A stretch of DNA of 64,000 nucleotides from Bacillota bacterium (lineage in GTDB: Bacteria; Bacillota; UBA4882; UBA8346). Below the pieces are notes generated by a model. The model was not told where the DNA came from. It worked only from the letters and a program-made list of their open reading frames with translations, and searched no databases. Where the stretch lies: NCBI GenBank assembly GCA_023417475.1, contig JAEZFP010000068.1:248001-312000 (forward strand), written 5' to 3'. A program made the position numbers and the translations under genes. Below, one piece after another: positions 17,139-25,686 of this stretch; position 1 is the first letter of the stretch, and each line of letters opens with the position of its first letter.

Positions 17139-17930
17139 TCAAGCGAGTTCGTCCAACGCTTCTCTCAACGAACGCACTAAATTTCCCGCGCTTTGAAGAC
17201 TAGGGTCCGCCGCAATGGATTGCACAACCGCACTGCCGACAATCACCCCGTCGGCCAACGGAGCTACCGTCCGCACTTGCTCCGGAGTGGCGATCCCAAA
17301 TCCGATTGCCACCGGTTTCGTCGTATTGGCTTTGACTCTTCCCATAAAATCACCCAAATCAACGGGCAATTGATTGCGAACGCCGGTAATCCCTCTAACC
17401 GATACTGCATAAATAAAACCGGTTGAAGCCAAATCCGCTTGTTTAATCCGCGTTTCAACGCTGGTTGGAGCGATCAAAAAATTCATTCCGATCTCATGTT
17501 CCTCGGCGAGACGTCGAATGGTTTCCGAATCGTCCGGTAAGAGATCGGGAATAATTAACCCGGCGACTCCGGCAGCTTGCGCTTCAGTCATAAACCGTTC
17601 GAGCCCACGGCGGTAAATTGAATTGTAATAGGTCATTAAAACGACCGGAATATCCAGATTGGCAATGGCTTGTTTTAATGTTGCCAGTAATTTGCCGACC
17701 GTGCAACCATTCTCCAGTGAACGGTGTCCCGCCGCCTGAATCACCGGACCATCGGCAATCGGATCTGAAAACGGAATCCCCACTTCAATCAGATCAGCTC
17801 CCGCTCCAGCCAGCATTTCAAGAATTCGCGGGGTCTCGGAAAGTTGCGGATCGCCACCCATTACATAGGTAACCAACGCTTTTTGGCGACGGCTCTTTAA
17901 GGCGGCAAACTTTGCCATCACTTGATTCAT
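17139..17930 (-). CDS. trpA: Tryptophan synthase alpha subunit
   Basis: Cleaves indole-3-glycerol phosphate to indole and glyceraldehyde 3-phosphate; indole passes to TrpB through the intersubunit tunnel. The TIM-barrel protein has 263 residues, with the catalytic Glu49 and Asp60 in IEVGIPFSDPIADGP. The phosphate-binding GFGIATPEQV and DGVIVGSAVV segments are present. ATG at 17930 overlaps the trpB stop by four bases (ATGA). Last gene of the operon, just before the terminator. Confidence 0.98.
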   Translation of the reverse strand: MNQVMAKFAALKSRRQKALVTYVMGGDPQLSETPRILEMLAGAGADLIEVGIPFSDPIADGPVIQAAGHRSLENGCTVGKLLATLKQAIANLDIPVVLMTYYNSIYRRGLERFMTEAQAAGVAGLIIPDLLPDDSETIRRLAEEHEIGMNFLIAPTSVETRIKQADLASTGFIYAVSVRGITGVRNQLPVDLGDFMGRVKANTTKPVAIGFGIATPEQVRTVAPLADGVIVGSAVVQSIAADPSLQSAGNLVRSLREALDELA

Positions 17931-19114
17931 AAACTCACCCCCATGATCCCGGCCACCGTATGAATATCTTTATCACCGCGGCCGGAGAGATTGATTACGA
18001 TAATTTTATCCGGCGGGAGGGTCGGCGCCAATTTCATTCCCATTGCAATCGCATGGGCGCTTTCCAAAGCCGGAATAATCCCCTCCGTCTTGGTCAAGTA
18101 TTCAAAAGCAGTCACGGCTTCTTGATCCGTTACCGCCGCATATTGGACCCGGCCTATGTCTTTCAAATAACTATGCTCCGGACCAACTCCCGGATAATCC
18201 AAGCCGGCCGAAACCGAATAAGCTTCTTGAATCTGGCCGTCGGCATCCGAAAGCAAATAACTCAAGGCGCCGTGCAAAACGCCCGGTTGGCCCATAGTTA
18301 GCGAAGCGGCGTGCGCGCCGGTTTCCAATCCCCGCCCCGCCGCCTCGATGCCCAGCAACTTCACTGCGGGGTCGTTGATAAACTCATGAAAAATACCGAT
18401 CGCATTACTGCCGCCACCAATACAGGCCAAAACATAATCCGGAAGTTTTCCGCTCATCCCCTGAATCTGTTGCCGGGCCTCGCGACCGATGATTGCTTGA
18501 AAGTCCCGGACGATCATTGGAAAAGGATGCGGTCCGGCGGCGGTTCCGAATAGATAAAATGTATCGTCGACTGAGGCCACCCAATCACGCAGCGCTTCAT
18601 TGATCGCGTCTTTCAACGTTTTACTGCCCGAACGGACTGAAACCACTTCGGTACCCAACAATTTCATTCGAAAAACATTGAGCGACTGACGGGCAACATC
18701 GACTTCACCCATGTACACCGTACACTGAAGACCGAATTTCGCGGCGACAGTCGCGGTTGCGACCCCGTGTTGTCCGGCGCCCGTTTCTGCAATAATCCGT
18801 TTTTTCCCCATCCGTTTCGCCAGCAAAATCTGGCCCAACGCATTGTTAATCTTGTGAGCGCCGGTATGGTTGAGATCTTCCCGTTTGAAATAAACCTGCG
18901 CTCCGCCGAGTTCCCGGCTGAAACGTTCGGCATAATACAACGGCGTCGGTCTGCCGGAATAATGGGTATACAAATCTTGCAGTTCAGCGATAAACTCCGG
19001 GTCCGTCGCATAACGGCGGTAAGCGGCTTCCATCTCCTCCAAAGCGGCAACTAACGTTTCGGGAACATAACGGCCGCCAAATTGACCATAATATCCTTGA
19101 CTGGTTGGTTCCAA
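17927..19114 (-). CDS. trpB: Tryptophan synthase beta subunit
   Basis: PLP enzyme that joins indole and serine to give tryptophan. 395 residues. PLP binds at Lys88 in NHTGAHKINNALGQ, and the phosphate-binding loop is GGGSNAIG. The N-terminal YGQFGGRYVPETL is typical of TrpB1, the form that works with TrpA. It starts at TTG 19114 directly after the trpF stop, with AAGGAG nine bases upstream inside the trpF end. Confidence 0.98.
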   Translation of the reverse strand: MEPTSQGYYGQFGGRYVPETLVAALEEMEAAYRRYATDPEFIAELQDLYTHYSGRPTPLYYAERFSRELGGAQVYFKREDLNHTGAHKINNALGQILLAKRMGKKRIIAETGAGQHGVATATVAAKFGLQCTVYMGEVDVARQSLNVFRMKLLGTEVVSVRSGSKTLKDAINEALRDWVASVDDTFYLFGTAAGPHPFPMIVRDFQAIIGREARQQIQGMSGKLPDYVLACIGGGSNAIGIFHEFINDPAVKLLGIEAAGRGLETGAHAASLTMGQPGVLHGALSYLLSDADGQIQEAYSVSAGLDYPGVGPEHSYLKDIGRVQYAAVTDQEAVTAFEYLTKTEGIIPALESAHAIAMGMKLAPTLPPDKIIVINLSGRGDKDIHTVAGIMGVSL

Positions 19115-19738
19115 CTAAATCAACTCCTTGAAATGATATAATTCTTTGGCAAACTCAGCCAGTTTCGATTCATCTTTGATTCCCGGTTTAGCTTCCAAAC
19201 CGCTGGATAGGTCAACCGCATCCGGTTGCGCAAGCCGGATGGCGTCTCTGATATTGGCTGCATTTAATCCCCCGGCTAAAATTAACGGATGACCCAGTTT
19301 CCGATATTCCCCAAACAATTCCCAGTTGAACGATTGACCCGTTCCACCCGAAACTCCCGGAACGTATGCATCCACTAATATCGCCCGTACATTCGCGTCC
19401 CGCCACTCGGGCGCCGGTTGATCCTTACCCGCCCGGAACGTTTTGATTGCTTTTCCGGCCAACGCATTGACCGTTGCAATGGATTCGTCCCCATGTAGTT
19501 GGGCCAAGTCGAGCCGGCAATATTCCATGATCGCTTGAATACGCGCGGGAGTTTCATTGACGAAAACGCCGACCCGGGTCACCAACGGCGATAGTTGACC
19601 AATGATTGACGCCGCGGTAGCCATTGAAACCTGGCGCGGCGAAGCGGCGAAAACAAAACCAACCGCGGTTGCGCCATACTGAATTGCCAGTAAGGCATCT
19701 TGTAGCCGGGTAATCCCGCAAACTTTCACCGGAATCAT
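19115..19738 (-). CDS. trpF: Phosphoribosylanthranilate isomerase
   Basis: Converts phosphoribosylanthranilate to CdRP. 207 residues, TIM barrel. The catalytic Cys7 is in VKVCGITR, and the general acid Asp is in AILVDAYVPG. PLILAGGLNAANI and DLSSGLEAKPGIKD close the barrel. ATG at 19738 overlaps the trpC stop (ATGA), so the two are translationally coupled but not fused. Confidence 0.97.
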   Translation of the reverse strand: MIPVKVCGITRLQDALLAIQYGATAVGFVFAASPRQVSMATAASIIGQLSPLVTRVGVFVNETPARIQAIMEYCRLDLAQLHGDESIATVNALAGKAIKTFRAGKDQPAPEWRDANVRAILVDAYVPGVSGGTGQSFNWELFGEYRKLGHPLILAGGLNAANIRDAIRLAQPDAVDLSSGLEAKPGIKDESKLAEFAKELYHFKELI

Positions 19739-20523
19739 GACGCAATCCCCAACAATTCGCGAATCTTTTGCCCGGGATCGGCGGCGGTGACAATACTTTC
19801 ACCGATCAAAACTCCTCCAACGCCGGCGGCTTCAAGTTGAAGAAGCTCTTTTCTTCCGCTAATGCCGCTTTCGGCAACGGCAATGATCCCCTTGGGAAGG
19901 TTCGTCATCAGCTTGAAGGTTGTATTGAGATCAACTTGAAACGTTGTTAAATCACGATTATTTATTCCAATCACCCGGGCATCAACCTCTAACGCAGTTT
20001 GCAACTCCGGTAGATTATGCACCTCGACCAAAGGCGTCATCCCCAACGCAACGGTTTCCTGAATATACCGTTTCAACTCGCTCCGGTCTAACGCGGCGAC
20101 GATCAGTAATACCGCATCGGCCCCGTGAATTTTTGCCTGAAGCAATTGGTAGGGATCAAGGATAAAATCTTTGCGGAGCAATGGTGTCTTTTTGGTCTTT
20201 TCCCGGGCTTCCCGCAAATTCTGCAATGATCCTTGAAAAAAACGTTCATCAGTCAAAACGGAAATCGCCGTCGCGCCCGAAGCTTCATAGATTTCCGCCA
20301 ACCGTCCCGGATCGAGATCCGGACAAAGCAAACCCTTGGACGGAGAGGCTTTTTTGATTTCGGCGATTAACGCGATGCCGGGTCGGGTCAAGGCTTGGCT
20401 GAAATCCCGCCCCATGCCCGTGGGACCTTGGGCAACCTGCCGCGCTAAGCCGGCGCTTGGCGTAAGCTCCTTTTGTCTGGCGATCTCTTGCCGTTTATAA
20501 TGAATGATCTCATCCAGGAACAT
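19735..20523 (-). CDS. trpC: Indole-3-glycerol phosphate synthase
   Basis: Closes the indole ring from CdRP. 262 residues, TIM barrel. The signature AEIKKASPSKG with catalytic Lys, then VLTDERFFQGSL, LLRKDFI and IGINNRDLTTFQVDL are all present. The start is ATG at 20523, five bases after the trpD stop. Confidence 0.97.
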   Translation of the reverse strand: MFLDEIIHYKRQEIARQKELTPSAGLARQVAQGPTGMGRDFSQALTRPGIALIAEIKKASPSKGLLCPDLDPGRLAEIYEASGATAISVLTDERFFQGSLQNLREAREKTKKTPLLRKDFILDPYQLLQAKIHGADAVLLIVAALDRSELKRYIQETVALGMTPLVEVHNLPELQTALEVDARVIGINNRDLTTFQVDLNTTFKLMTNLPKGIIAVAESGISGRKELLQLEAAGVGGVLIGESIVTAADPGQKIRELLGIAS

Positions 20524-20528
20524 GATGT

Positions 20529-21539
20529 TCAGACCGCCACCTTTCGAAGCTGTTCCAGCTTCTGATAGGCCAAACCGGATTGGATGATCGTGCGCGCCAA
20601 CGCAATTCCCTCGGCCAGATCGGCCGCTTTACCCGCTACCATCAAGGCCGCCCCGGCATTTAGTAAAACCACCGTTAGTTTTGGCCCTTGTTCGTTTCCT
20701 TTTAAAATCGCTTCCGTAATCGAGGCGTTCCTTTGGGGATCTTCGCCCCGCAACGTCTCGTTGGGGGCTGCTTCCAACCCATAGTCGGCGGCGGCAAACC
20801 GATAGGTATTAACCTGTCCGTCCCGGAGTAGGCTTACCTGATTGGCCCCTGCCAACGACAACTCATCCAATCCGCCGGCCCCGTGGACAACCATCGCCCG
20901 GTCCACCCCAAGCTTGGCGAGGACTTGGGCGATCACTCCGGTTAGTTCCGGTTGATAGACCCCGATCAGTTGGCAATTGGCATTCGCCGGGTTTGTCAAC
21001 GGGCCCAACAAATTAAAAATGGTCCGGAATCCCAATTCGCGGCGCGGCCCGATGGCATGTTTCATCGCCAAATGAAAGACCGGCGCAAACAAAAAGCCCA
21101 TTCCGGTTGCTTTCAAACATTCGGTAACCCGATCGGGAGCCAGGTCGACTTTTACTCCCAACGCTTCAAGCAGATCGGCGCTGCCGCAACGGCTTGATAC
21201 GGCGCGGTTGCCATGTTTGGCAACCGGTATCCCCGCCGCCGCCACGACAAATGCCACGGTAGTTGAGATGTTGAACGTATTGGCGCTGTCACCGCCGGTA
21301 CCGCACGTATCAATGATCACCGGCGCCGTGAAGTTGACTTTTAACGCTTTGTCCCGCATTACTTTCGCCGCGCCGGTAATCTCCGGCACTGTCTCTCCTT
21401 TTAAACGCAATCCGGTTAGAAACCCGCCAATCTGGGCCGGAGTCGCCTGACCTTCCATGATTGCGGCGGTGGTCGCGATCATCTCGTGCTCCGTAAGGTC
21501 GATTCCTTGAATAATCTTGGCTAAACTCGCTTGCAACAC
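20529..21539 (-). CDS. trpD: Anthranilate phosphoribosyltransferase
   Basis: Transfers ribose phosphate from PRPP to anthranilate. 336 residues. The PRPP-binding loop is DTCGTGGDSANTFNIST, and KHGNRAVSSRCGSAD and the Mg-binding region follow. It is a stand-alone TrpD without the glutaminase fusion seen in enterobacteria. The start is GTG at 21539 with AGAGGAG nine bases upstream; trpG lies 31 bases upstream. Confidence 0.97.
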   Translation of the reverse strand: MLQASLAKIIQGIDLTEHEMIATTAAIMEGQATPAQIGGFLTGLRLKGETVPEITGAAKVMRDKALKVNFTAPVIIDTCGTGGDSANTFNISTTVAFVVAAAGIPVAKHGNRAVSSRCGSADLLEALGVKVDLAPDRVTECLKATGMGFLFAPVFHLAMKHAIGPRRELGFRTIFNLLGPLTNPANANCQLIGVYQPELTGVIAQVLAKLGVDRAMVVHGAGGLDELSLAGANQVSLLRDGQVNTYRFAAADYGLEAAPNETLRGEDPQRNASITEAILKGNEQGPKLTVVLLNAGAALMVAGKAADLAEGIALARTIIQSGLAYQKLEQLRKVAV

Positions 21540-21570
21540 TCTACTCAGCTCCTCTATGATAATTTTGACA

Positions 21571-22149
21571 TTAAGCCGCCGGCAGACCGGCTCGTAAAAA
21601 GTTCGCCAGCATCACTTTGCCCGCCTCGGTAAAAACCGATTCCGGGTGAAATTGGAGACCGAAGGTGGGGTGGGTTTGATGGCGTAATCCCATAATCAAT
21701 CCCCCCGGTTCGGTGGCGGTAACTTCCAACGCGGCCGGCAGCGAATCTCTTTCCACTACCAATGAATGATACCGCACGGCTGCAAATGGTGAGCTCAACC
21801 CCGCGAAAAGGTCGCGGCCATTATGAATGATTTGGGCCTGTTTCCCATGAACCGGCTCCGGGGCTCTAATTACCCGGCCTCCAAAGGCTTCGCCGATGCA
21901 TTGATGCCCAAGACAAACCCCTAAAAGCGGGATTTTACCTGAGAAATACCGGATGGCTGCGATCGAAATCCCGCTCTCCCTCGGAGTACAGGGTCCCGGT
22001 GAGATGACCAATCGTTCAGGAGCGCAAGCAATCAGATCATCCAGTGAAAGTTGATCGTTACGAAACACTTGCGGGGAACTTCCCAACTCCCCAAAGTACT
22101 GGACCAGATTGTAAGTGAACGAATCATAATTATCAATAACAACCAGCAT
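21571..22149 (-). CDS. trpG: Anthranilate synthase glutamine amidotransferase
   Basis: Supplies ammonia from glutamine to TrpE (here the C-terminal part of the fused protein). 192 residues, class I glutaminase. Nucleophile Cys79 is in GVCLGHQCIGEAFGG, and His/Glu are in LQFHPESV. The segment PEPVHGKQAQIIHNG is typical of TrpG/PabA. Some Firmicutes use one subunit for both tryptophan and folate; position in the trp operon favours trpG. ATG at 22149 has AGGAGGGTG. Confidence 0.95.
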   Translation of the reverse strand: MLVVIDNYDSFTYNLVQYFGELGSSPQVFRNDQLSLDDLIACAPERLVISPGPCTPRESGISIAAIRYFSGKIPLLGVCLGHQCIGEAFGGRVIRAPEPVHGKQAQIIHNGRDLFAGLSSPFAAVRYHSLVVERDSLPAALEVTATEPGGLIMGLRHQTHPTFGLQFHPESVFTEAGKVMLANFLRAGLPAA

Positions 22150-22153
22150 TACT

Positions 22154-24472
22154 TCACCCTCCTACCTTTGCCAAAGCGGTCAGTAACGCGCCGGCCTTGT
22201 TCATGGTCTCCTGATATTCAGCTGCCGGAATCGAATCGGCGACAATTCCCGCGCCAACTTGAAAGATGGCTTTTTGTTCCCGGAAGAAGACCGTCCGGAT
22301 GGTGATACAGGTATCCAAATTTCCGTTAAAACCCAAATATCCGACTGCTCCACCATAAAAACCCCGGCTGACCGGTTCCAATTCGTCAATGATCTCCATG
22401 GCCCGGATCTTTGGCGCCCCCGAGAGCGTCCCGGCGGGAAATACCGCCCGTAGCAATTCAACTCCCGTATACTCCGGAAGCAATTCCCCTTGAATTTCCG
22501 AAACGATATGGATGACATGGGAATAATTTTCGACACTCATCAGATCCGTTACTTTCACCGAACCGAAACGGCAAACACGACCGAGATCGTTGCGGCCCAG
22601 ATCAACCAACATAACATGCTCGGCGCGCTCCTTGGCATCCGCCATCAGTTCTTGTTTGAGTTTTTCATCCTCCTGCACGGTGGCGCCACGACGACGCGTG
22701 CCGGCAATCGGCTTTAACGTTACCAAACTTGCTTCCTTGCGAACCATCACTTCCGGTGACGAACCCGCCAGTTGGAACCGGCCAAAATCAAAATAAAACA
22801 GATACGGCGAGGGGTTGACTGTCCGTAAGGCACGGTAGAATAAAAAGGGATCGTTACGATATTCCCGTTCAACCCGCTGCGACAAGACGACTTGAAAGGC
22901 GTCCCCCGCCCGGATGTACTCTTTAATCCGCTCGACTCCCGCTTCATACTCCTGCTGGGTGGAGAATAAATGCTCGCCTGCTGAGTGATCGGTCTCATGA
23001 TTGGGCATGGCGTTAAGAACCAACGGCTGTTGTAGTTGCTCGGCAACCTGATCCAGATCGGCCAAGGCGCTCTGATAAAGACCATCTTCCGCTGCGCTTG
23101 TTGCGGTATCCACTAATTTGATCAAACGGATTTTATGAAGCACATGATCAAAACAAGCGAGATAACGCGGGATCATCCAACAAAGATCCGGTTCTTCGGC
23201 CGGTTCGTTTCGAGCGGGCAAACGTTCGATGAGGCGCGCGTAATCATACCCGAGATAACCGACAGCGCCGCCATACATCGGAATATCAACCGGAATCGGC
23301 GCAACCCGCATCTCGTTCAACAACTTTTGAACCTCGCGTAACGGATCGGAATGAGCGATCTCCCGCTCATCTGCTTGACTTTGAATCACGGTAAGGTCGC
23401 CTTTCGCCGTAATCATAAATAACGGATCCCATCCCACGAACGAATAACGGCCAACCTGTTCACCCCGTTCAACGCTTTCAAGTAAAAAACGCCCTTTTTG
23501 TTCCGCGGCAGTCAACTTGGCAAATAACGTGACCGGCGTCTCGGTATCGTTAAATAATTCTCCCATAATTGGGATGAAGCGGTATCCGTCCTTTTGGCGT
23601 TGTTGGAATTCAGTCAGCGAGATGGGGTAATGTAATGGGTTGGGATTGTGAGCGGACAGTAAGGGATCAGCCGGATTTATGCCTTCCATTAATACTTGAA
23701 ATTGATGAAAGTCAAGGGATTGGTGGCCATCAGACAAAGCTGCCGCTGGATTGGGATGGACTTCAATGATTAGGCCGTCAACCCCCGCCGAAATGGCGGC
23801 TTTTGCCACCGGAACAACCAGTTCGCTGCGGCCGGTGCCATGGCTGGGATCGGCAAAAATCGGCAGATGCGTTAACTGTTTGAGTAAAGGAATCGCATTG
23901 ATATCCAACGTGTTACGGGTCATGGTCTCAAAAGTGCGAATCCCCCGTTCGCAGAGAATCACTTGGGTGTTTCCTTCGACTAAAATGTACTCCGCCGCTT
24001 GCAATAGTTCTTGGATCGTCGCGGATAAGCCCCGTTTCAACAAGACCGGTTTCCGGGAACGTCCGACCGCTTTCAACAATTCAAAGTTTTGCATATTGCG
24101 ACTGCCGATTTGCAGGACATCGGCATGCTCCGCTACCAGCCCGATCTGATCAATAGCGGTTACTTCAACCACCGTAAACAGACCCGTCTGTTCGCGCGCT
24201 TCGGCCAGGAGCTTTAACCCCTCCTCGCCCAGACCTTGAAAACTGTACGGTGAACTTCGCGGTTTGAAGACACCGCCCCGTAGGCCCTGCGCTCCACGTT
24301 CTTTAATGTATTGGGCGACCTGCAAAATCTGTTCGCCGGACTCCACCGCGCATGGACCGGCGACGATCACCGGCTTGCCCGCGCCTACCACTACTTGCCT
24401 GATCCGAAAGGAACTCGCAACATCTTTGAACCGTACCAAGGGCAAATTTTCTAAAAAAGCTTCTCGACTCAA
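22154..24472 (-). CDS. Fused DAHP synthase - anthranilate synthase component I
   Basis: One uninterrupted 772-residue protein. Residues of about 1-262 are a complete type I-beta DAHP synthase, the first enzyme of the shikimate pathway. It has GPCAVES (39-45, metal Cys41), GGVFKPRSSPYSFQG (66-80), IGSRNMQNF and FADPSHGTG (His211). Residues of about 283-772 are a complete TrpE, the first enzyme of the tryptophan branch. It has the tryptophan-sensing LLES (330-333), IAGTRRRG, LVDLGRNDLGRVC and GTLSGAPKIRAMEI. A linker of about 20 residues joins them. There is no separate ACT or chorismate-mutase regulatory domain. TTG at 24472 follows GGAGG, five bases after the leader terminator's U tract. Feedback control of the DAHP synthase half by tryptophan through TrpE is a reasonable inference, not shown. 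Confidence 0.95.
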   Translation of the reverse strand: MSREAFLENLPLVRFKDVASSFRIRQVVVGAGKPVIVAGPCAVESGEQILQVAQYIKERGAQGLRGGVFKPRSSPYSFQGLGEEGLKLLAEAREQTGLFTVVEVTAIDQIGLVAEHADVLQIGSRNMQNFELLKAVGRSRKPVLLKRGLSATIQELLQAAEYILVEGNTQVILCERGIRTFETMTRNTLDINAIPLLKQLTHLPIFADPSHGTGRSELVVPVAKAAISAGVDGLIIEVHPNPAAALSDGHQSLDFHQFQVLMEGINPADPLLSAHNPNPLHYPISLTEFQQRQKDGYRFIPIMGELFNDTETPVTLFAKLTAAEQKGRFLLESVERGEQVGRYSFVGWDPLFMITAKGDLTVIQSQADEREIAHSDPLREVQKLLNEMRVAPIPVDIPMYGGAVGYLGYDYARLIERLPARNEPAEEPDLCWMIPRYLACFDHVLHKIRLIKLVDTATSAAEDGLYQSALADLDQVAEQLQQPLVLNAMPNHETDHSAGEHLFSTQQEYEAGVERIKEYIRAGDAFQVVLSQRVEREYRNDPFLFYRALRTVNPSPYLFYFDFGRFQLAGSSPEVMVRKEASLVTLKPIAGTRRRGATVQEDEKLKQELMADAKERAEHVMLVDLGRNDLGRVCRFGSVKVTDLMSVENYSHVIHIVSEIQGELLPEYTGVELLRAVFPAGTLSGAPKIRAMEIIDELEPVSRGFYGGAVGYLGFNGNLDTCITIRTVFFREQKAIFQVGAGIVADSIPAAEYQETMNKAGALLTALAKVGG

Positions 24473-24486
24473 CTCGGCTCCTCCTT

Positions 24487-24523
24487 AAAAATAATAAAAG
24501 ACCAGACTCCTAAGAATCTGGCC
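24487..24523 (-). terminator. trp leader attenuator (intrinsic terminator)
   Basis: A 10-bp stem GGCCAGAUUC / GAGUCUGGUC (24523-24514 with 24509-24500) has a four-base loop and is followed by a U-rich tract. It lies directly before the ribosome binding site of the fusion gene. Upstream, AAAAACCA (24599-24592) can pair with UGGUUUUU (24535-24528), looping out the last triplet cluster. I did not find an upstream sequence that clearly pairs with the terminator's 5' arm. Confidence 0.8.
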
Positions 24524-24541
24524 TTAAAAAAACCATGATCT

Positions 24542-24698
24542 CTCAGCTCATCTCCACTACACTCAACTATTCTGCTCTCTACTGTCTCAACTGGTTTTTA
24601 AAACTATCTCAAACATACTCGTCTAAAACTATATCTCATAATGCTAACTTCAAAACTTACTCAGGCGCTCTTTCTCTACTCTACTCTATTCTATTCTA
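24542..24698 (-). promoter_or_regulatory. TRAP-binding leader with about 23 GAG/UAG triplets
   Basis: The RNA between mtrB and the fusion gene is packed with GAG and UAG triplets in three groups. Group I (24698-24660) opens with UAG at exact 5-base spacing, starts inside the mtrB stop region and has about 7. Group II (24646-24604) has about 7. Group III (24588-24542) has about 9, with the last six at 5-base spacing. B. subtilis TRAP binds 11 such triplets spaced by two or three bases, so about 22 would fill two rings. With TRAP encoded just upstream and a terminator just downstream, this is a TRAP attenuation leader. Confidence 0.85.
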
Positions 24699-24942
24699 AA
24701 AAATCCTTGCCACACTTGATGGCGCCTAACTTGGTATAAATCTCCGCCTTGCCGCGAATCTTCATCGCCGACGTATGTTCCGTGAACTGAAAGACCATCA
24801 CTTCACCGCGGTCCAACTTTTCAGTATGATGAAATTTGGTGTCTTTGCCCCGGGTCAATCCAATAATTGTGACTCCGTCTTCTAATGCTCTGACAGCGAC
24901 ATACTCCCCGCCAATATCCTCGTTGATGGTTGCTTGTTCCAT
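24691..24942 (-). CDS. mtrB: Tryptophan RNA-binding attenuation protein (TRAP)
   Basis: Forms an 11-subunit ring that, when loaded with tryptophan, wraps (G/U)AG repeats of trp leader RNA and favours termination. 83 residues closely match B. subtilis MtrB: EDGVTIIGLTRGKDTKFHH, KLDRGEVMVFQFTEHTSA and KIRG. The RNA-contacting Lys36, Lys61 and Arg63 correspond to the KKR motif, and the tryptophan-pocket Thr/Ser residues (QFTEHTS) are kept. It lies at the head of the trp operon, not beside folE (mtrA) as in Bacillus. ATG at 24942 follows GGGGGTTATA. Triplets begin within its last codons, so TRAP could also act on its own message. Confidence 0.95.
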   Translation of the reverse strand: MEQATINEDIGGEYVAVRALEDGVTIIGLTRGKDTKFHHTEKLDRGEVMVFQFTEHTSAMKIRGKAEIYTKLGAIKCGKDFLE

Positions 24943-24979
24943 TATAACCCCCGGGTTTTACCATTTGATTATCTGATTC

Positions 24980-25009
24980 ATTATAGTCATAAGCCCGAAG
25001 CAGTGTCAA
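24980..25009 (-). promoter_or_regulatory. Sigma-A promoter of mtrB and the trp operon
   Basis: Perfect consensus hexamers TTGACA (25009-25004) and TATAAT (24985-24980) with an 18-base spacer. It gives a leader of about 30 bases before mtrB. Confidence 0.85.
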
Positions 25010-25037
25010 GCATGAAAATTGCGTTCGACATATCTCG

Positions 25038-25613
25038 CTAATTCTTATTTGCTTCAAAAGCCGTCAATTCCCCAAAGATAATCACCCGATCCGCTTCGCT
25101 TAAGGTTTCGGTCCCCTTTGGAAAAGCGGTAATTTGTCCGCCGCGCTCAATCGCCAGAACTAACAGATTCTTTTTGCGGAGATCCAACTCGGCCAAAGTT
25201 TTCGCATTGAGGTCCGAATCACCGGAGACGGTTTGGTAGATGATTCCCCAACCTTCATTCAGGTTAAAAACACGGTTAAAATGTGCTTGCTTCAGATGGC
25301 CGCAACGATACCATACAATATGCACTACAATTAAAAACAGTATTACAGTCCAAAGGTACCATTCTTGAAAAATCAACCAAAACACGAGAAACAAAAAAAG
25401 CATCATCCACCAAGTTTTGGACAAAACCGTCCCCCAACCGCACTTCGTCTGAATACTATATTCGGGAGTCGGCTGCGGCGCCACCACCGTATTCCAGGTC
25501 AACAGCAATGCTTTGGCAAAAGGATTGCCCACTTTAAGCTGACGCCAGATCAAGTAGCCGATTGCGCCAAGATGGATCACTAACAGAACCAGCATTTTCG
25601 GAAAGATCGTCAT
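25038..25613 (-). CDS. Membrane protein with C-terminal TrkA-C (RCK_C) domain
   Basis: 191 residues. The start has one membrane helix (MLVLLVIHLGAIGYLIW), then a soluble loop. Two further hydrophobic helices lie at about residues 65-105 (WMMLFLFLVFWLIF, LWTVILFLIVVHIVW). The last 65 residues form a TrkA-C domain (LNAKTLAELDLRKKNLLVLA..., LSEADRVIIFGE). RCK_C domains bind nucleotides or similar ligands in K+ channels and transporters. Here no channel pore is seen, so it may be a regulatory subunit. ATG at 25613 is preferred, with GAGGGTG upstream. It lies just upstream of the mtrB promoter on the same strand. Confidence 0.75.
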   Translation of the reverse strand: MTIFPKMLVLLVIHLGAIGYLIWRQLKVGNPFAKALLLTWNTVVAPQPTPEYSIQTKCGWGTVLSKTWWMMLFLFLVFWLIFQEWYLWTVILFLIVVHIVWYRCGHLKQAHFNRVFNLNEGWGIIYQTVSGDSDLNAKTLAELDLRKKNLLVLAIERGGQITAFPKGTETLSEADRVIIFGELTAFEANKN

Positions 25614-25686
25614 TCCAATCACCCTCTACAAAATATGCCGGTCCGAAATGATAAATACCAGTAAATTGAAGCGTTAACCGATTATT

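Noticed and set aside
24475..24700. T-box or leader-peptide attenuator for trp
   Set aside because: No T-box motif and no Trp-rich short frame; the triplet pattern and adjacent mtrB explain the leader as TRAP-controlled.
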